A stretch of 19,122 nt of DNA. Source: Schleiferiaceae bacterium. GTDB lineage: Bacteria > Bacteroidota > Bacteroidia > Flavobacteriales > Schleiferiaceae. Below, piece by piece: positions 13,798-19,122 of this stretch. The stretch spans positions 1 to 19,122 of the forward strand of contig JAKMGS010000018.1 in NCBI GenBank assembly GCA_022424815.1, written 5' to 3'. The position numbers and the translations under genes are program-made. Numbering within the stretch: the first letter of the stretch is position 1; every line of letters starts with the position of its first letter. A model generated the notes under the pieces. The model saw only the letters and a program-made list of their open reading frames with translations. It was not told where the DNA came from and did not search any database.

Positions 13798-16553
13798 TTA
13801 AAAATCTAAAGTGATCTGTGGCGCTTCATCGTCCGCACTATAAGAACCCTTGTTTTGCTGTGGAGGTTCAGGTTTAGGGACCGATTCTTTTATTACCGCT
13901 TTCTTCTCCACCTCAACAGTGGGCTTAGGCTGGCCTGTTGAAGGCTCGGCCTCTTGAACTTGTGCCTCTGGCTTCTCGACACTAGGTCCGGCAGGGGCGA
14001 TATCCGGCAGCTCCTCTACAGCCACTTCGGGCTCATCTAGGGGCTCCAAGCCCACAATCTTATTCAAGGTATCGGTGGTCAGCTGGTTTCCTTTCGCCTT
14101 GATGCCTTTGACCGAAATGAAATCGCTCAACAATACTTCCTCCGGATTTTTATCGACACCTTTTTGTTTACGGTATACCATCTCAATCCTCGGTAAAGAC
14201 GCATTGCTCAGATATACCAACTCACTTTTCGGATGTGCGGTGATAATGTTTTCTTCCTTATCTCCACCTTCCCAAAGGAATCGTTTGACAAAGTAACGGC
14301 CCTTCTCACCGTCAAAATACACAGCACTCAACGGGCGATCCACTTCCAATTTTTCCAAGTAGATCATATCCGGATCAAAATGCAGGGTGAGCTCCGGTAC
14401 CACCACCTTCAATGCGCCATTTTTCTCTGCGATCAGGATTCGGTCCTCCCCTTTAAAGGAGCCGATCAATCTTCCGCGCTCATCGCTGTTCAATCGCTGG
14501 ACTGTATCGTCGAACCACACTTTGCGTGCTTCAAGTGTACTTTCTCCGCGCTCTTTTAGCTCAACACGCTTCACAGGGAATTTCGTAGCGATATTTCCTT
14601 TGGAACCGCGTCCCTTCACCGCGATTTCCGCGAAGTCGAGGTCGAATTTGAGCTTTTTAAGCTTGGCCAATTGCCTCAAGAGCATCGTCACAACCTCAGC
14701 TTCCCCGTTCGGGTTTGCCGTGAAGTACAGCAGCTTTGAGCCCTTATTACCTTGCGTAATATCGTATTCGCGATCTCGAGTAATACTAGTGACGCTGAAG
14801 CGCTTGACGTAGCTCACCTTCGAGCTTCCATCAAAGTATATGGCATTATAGACCGTTCGATCGTCGCCCTTCTTCCACACCGCTACATACTCGATGTCTT
14901 TTCCAAAGAAGGCTTTATCCTTCACCTTACTCACACTGAACTTACCGTCTTTGCGGAACACGATGATGTCGTCGATATCCGAACAATCACAAACGTATTC
15001 GTCGCGCTTCATGCCGTACCCCACGAAACCTTCCTCGCGGTTCACATACAACTTCTGGTTGCGGATGACCACTTTCGCAGCTTCCACGCTATCGAATGTG
15101 GCGATTTCAGTTTTTCGCTCGCGGCCTTTTCCAAATTTTTCCTTGAGGTCTTTGAAGTAGTTGATCGCGAACTCCGTCAAGTGCGCCAAATCGTGCTTCA
15201 CAGCATCAATCTTGCCTTCAAGTTCAAGAATCTTATCATTGGCCTTATCGCTGTCGAACTTAGAGATGCGTTTGATCTTGATTTCGGTCAATCGCACGAT
15301 ATCCTCATCTGTAACCTCACGCATGAGGTGTTTGATGTGTGGGGTAAGCCCTTTGCGGATGAACTCGATGACTTGTTCCCAAGTCTCGGCCTCCTCAATA
15401 TCACGATAAATCTTATTCTCAATGAAAATACGTTCGAGCGAAGCAAAGTGCCATTGCTCTTGTAGTTCCGATAATTTGATTTCTAATTCCGCCTTGAGCA
15501 CCTCACGAGTGGCGATGGTGCTGCGCTTCAACACCTCACGAACCCCTATAAAGAGCGGAGTATCTTGGTGGATGCTACACGCCAAAGGCGCAATGCTCAC
15601 CTCACAGTTTGTGAAGGCGTACAAGGCATCGATCGTCTTATCTGGGCTAATCCCTGCTGGCAAATGCACTAAAATCTCTACATTCTCAGCTGTGTTGTCC
15701 TCGATCTTTTTGATTTTAATCTTGCCCTTATCGTTGGCCTTCAGAATGCTGTCGATCAAACTCTGCGTCGTCGTGCTGTATGGAATCTCCGTGATGACCA
15801 GGGTATTCTTATCGAGTTGTGAAATGCGCGCACGTACTCGGACCCTAGAACCGCGCTCCCCATCATTGTAGTTGGAGAAATCTGCAATACCTCCTGTTGG
15901 AAAATCTGGAAAGAGTTTAAAACTCTTTTCCTGCAACACCTTGATAGACGCATCGATGAGCTCGAGGAAGTTGTGAGGCAAAATCTTCGTACTCAAACCC
16001 ACAGCGATTCCTTCCACCCCCATCGCTAGGAGCATAGGGAACTTCATGGGCAAATGTAGCGGTTCGTTCGCACGACCGTCATAAGACAATTGCCATTCCG
16101 TAACTTTCGGGCTGTACGCCACGTGAAGGGCAAACTTGGTCAAACGTGCCTCGATGTAACGAGATGCCGCTGCACCATCACCTGTTAAAATATTCCCCCA
16201 GTTCCCCTGACAGTCGATCAGGAGGTTTTTCTGACCCATCTGCACCAAGGCATCCCCAATGGAGGCATCCCCGTGCGGGTGAAATCGCATGGTCTGGCCG
16301 ATAATGTTGGCTACCTTATGGAAGCGACCGTCGTCCATCTCCTTCATGGCGTGGAGCAAGCGACGCTGCACCGGCTTCAAACCATCGTTCAAGGCAGGAA
16401 CGGCGCGCTCCAAAATCACATAGGAGGCGTAATCAAGAAAATAATCTTCATACATACCACTTACGCGAGTGATACGTGTACCTTCTTCTTCCTGGGTTAT
16501 TTCAGGGGTCAATTCAGGATCGAAATCTTCGGGGCTTTGAATGTCGTCACTCA

Positions 16554-16554
<1 letters not shown>
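13798..16554 (-). CDS. parC: DNA topoisomerase IV subunit A (Bacteroidota ParC/GyrA-family)
   Basis: The DNA-cleaving subunit of type IIA topoisomerase IV, which decatenates daughter chromosomes in the cytoplasm. 918 residues. The breakage-reunion domain is at the N-terminus. The quinolone-pocket helix reads HPHGDASIGDA (92-102), and the catalytic tyrosine is Y133, preceded by R132, in AAASRYIEARL. A coiled segment occupies the middle, roughly residues 440-480 (KFDSDKANDKILELEGKIDA). The C-terminal half holds a GyrA-like beta-pinwheel region. Pairing with parE, and the Bacteroidota wording (LLIDCQGNWGNILTGDG), favour ParC over GyrA. Residues from about 840 to 918 are a Pro/Glu/Lys-rich, probably disordered tail ending in QITLDF. 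The ATG shares a base with the parE stop (TGATG). Confidence 0.94.
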
Positions 16555-18422
<1,868 letters not shown>

Positions 18423-18430
18423 AAAATTTC

Positions 18431-18450
18431 TTGGAATTCAAAGAATCCAA
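18431..18450. repeat. Near-perfect inverted repeat just upstream of parE
   Basis: TTGGAATTC at 18431-18439 pairs with GAATCCAA at 18443-18450 around an AAA loop, with a single unpaired base. The repeat ends nine bases before the parE ATG. It could be an operator, a leader hairpin that shapes parE translation, or chance. It is not followed by a T run on either strand, so I do not call it a terminator. Confidence 0.4.
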
Positions 18451-18506
18451 TTTAACAAGAGGGGCCCGATTTTACGCGGTGTACAAGCCGAATCTATGCA
18501 CAGGTT

Positions 18507-19122
18507 TTACACATTAAAACGGAAGTGCATTACATCGCCGTCATGAACGATGTATTCCTTCCCTTCCACGCGCATCTTACCTGCCTCTTTTACAGCGCTT
18601 TCGCTGCCTAATTGGTCGTAATCTGAATAGCTGATGACCTCAGCACGAATGAATCCTTTTTCGAAATCGCTGTGAATAACTCCTGCCGCCTGTGGCGCAG
18701 TCATGCCTTTCTTGATGGTCCAAGCGCGAACTTCCTTCACACCAGCCGTAAAATAGGTCTGCAAATTGAGCAATTCATAAGCCGCGCGAATCACGCGATT
18801 TACGCCGGCATCTTCTAGGCCCAATTCCTCCAGGAACATCTGCTTCTCCTCGTACGTTTCGAGTTCGGCAATATCAGATTCAGTGCTCACAGCAATATGA
18901 ATACATCCCGCACCCTCTTCCGTTGCCATAGTTTGTACTGCTTCGACGTGGGCATTTCCCGTCTTCGCAGAGCTCTCGTCCACGTTACACAAGTACAAAA
19001 CCGGCTTATCGGTCAGGAGTTGCATTTCTTTCAATAACAATGTTTCACGGTCGTTTCTGTCGAAGCCGCGAACGTTTTGTCCTTCCTCCACATATTGGAC
19101 CAAACGCTCCAAAGACTCTACA
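18507..19122 (-). CDS. ychF: Redox/ribosome-associated GTPase-family ATPase YchF, C-terminal part (cut by window edge)
   Basis: The C-terminal part (about 204 residues) of YchF/OLA1, a universally conserved Obg-related P-loop protein that binds ribosomes. The reading frame stays open to the right edge, so the G1-G3 motifs lie beyond 19122. Visible here: YLCNVDE, the NxxE form of the G4 motif that makes this family prefer ATP over GTP; and the TGS domain at the end (AGVKEVRAWTIKKGMTAPQA, then the typical final DGDVMHFRFNV). The first visible 'start' codon near 19112 is an internal TTG leucine and not the true start. It lies upstream of parE on the same strand, separated by 84 bases without a clear terminator. 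Confidence 0.95.
   Translation of the reverse strand, partial: VESLERLVQYVEEGQNVRGFDRNDRETLLLKEMQLLTDKPVLYLCNVDESSAKTGNAHVEAVQTMATEEGAGCIHIAVSTESDIAELETYEEKQMFLEELGLEDAGVNRVIRAAYELLNLQTYFTAGVKEVRAWTIKKGMTAPQAAGVIHSDFEKGFIRAEVISYSDYDQLGSESAVKEAGKMRVEGKEYIVHDGDVMHFRFNV

Noticed and set aside
14752..15465. A 237-residue open frame antisense to parC
   Set aside because: It lies wholly inside parC on the other strand, has no promoter box or family motif, and its frame stays open because of parC's codon pattern. parC itself is certain from its motifs.
18423..18506. A promoter for parE with TAAATTGG or ATTCTTTG as the -7 box
   Set aside because: Each departs from TAnnTTTG, and neither has a TTG or TTTG at a workable distance upstream, so I did not annotate a promoter here.
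19110..19112. A start codon for the ychF frame at the right edge
   Set aside because: The codon is TTG (leucine) within continuous YchF-like sequence that remains open to the end of the window. The gene is cut by the edge, not started here.

Overview
The window looks like ordinary, tightly packed chromosome from a member of the Bacteroidota, most plausibly a Flavobacteriales relative. Four things support this. One secreted protein ends in a type IX secretion (T9SS) sorting domain. The parE-parC pair is of the Bacteroidota type. Several gene gaps carry the Bacteroidota -7 promoter box TAnnTTTG, and most starts lack a Shine-Dalgarno sequence. G+C looks to be in the upper 40s percent by eye (not computed). 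I see no phage, insertion sequence, CRISPR, tRNA or rRNA, and no gene-free stretch longer than about 140 bases.

Layout. (1) 1-1282, minus: the N-terminal part of valS, cut by the window edge. (2) 1363-1918: a self-contained unit with a textbook Bacteroidota promoter, a secreted DUF1573 protein and a strong terminator. (3) 1939-12201, plus: a ten-gene run of aminotransferase, murB, mtaB, an unrecognised 92-residue ORF, an inositol-monophosphatase-family enzyme, an alpha/beta hydrolase, rfbC, a lytic transglycosylase, uvrA and a LOG-family protein. Most junctions overlap by 1 to 26 bases, so translational coupling is likely. (4) 12198-18422, minus: parE, then parC, then a secreted choice-of-anchor B/LVIVD-type protein with a T9SS domain. 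The last gene's stop codon overlaps the stop of the converging LOG gene. (5) 18507-19122, minus: the C-terminal part of ychF, cut by the window edge.

Functional themes are mostly housekeeping. They cover cell-wall work (murB, lytic transglycosylase, perhaps rfbC for surface sugars), translation and tRNA modification (valS, mtaB, ychF), DNA repair (uvrA) and chromosome decatenation (parE/parC).

I did not find a clear undescribed multi-gene system. The best leads are: the 92-residue ORF fitted exactly between mtaB and the phosphatase gene; a sliding-clamp-like QITLDF peptide at the extreme C-terminus of ParC after a disordered tail; a decamer (TGTATTTTTG, containing a perfect -7 box) in three gene gaps, once in a terminator loop and once in a hairpin touching the rfbC start codon; and a T9SS-exported protein one base downstream of parC.
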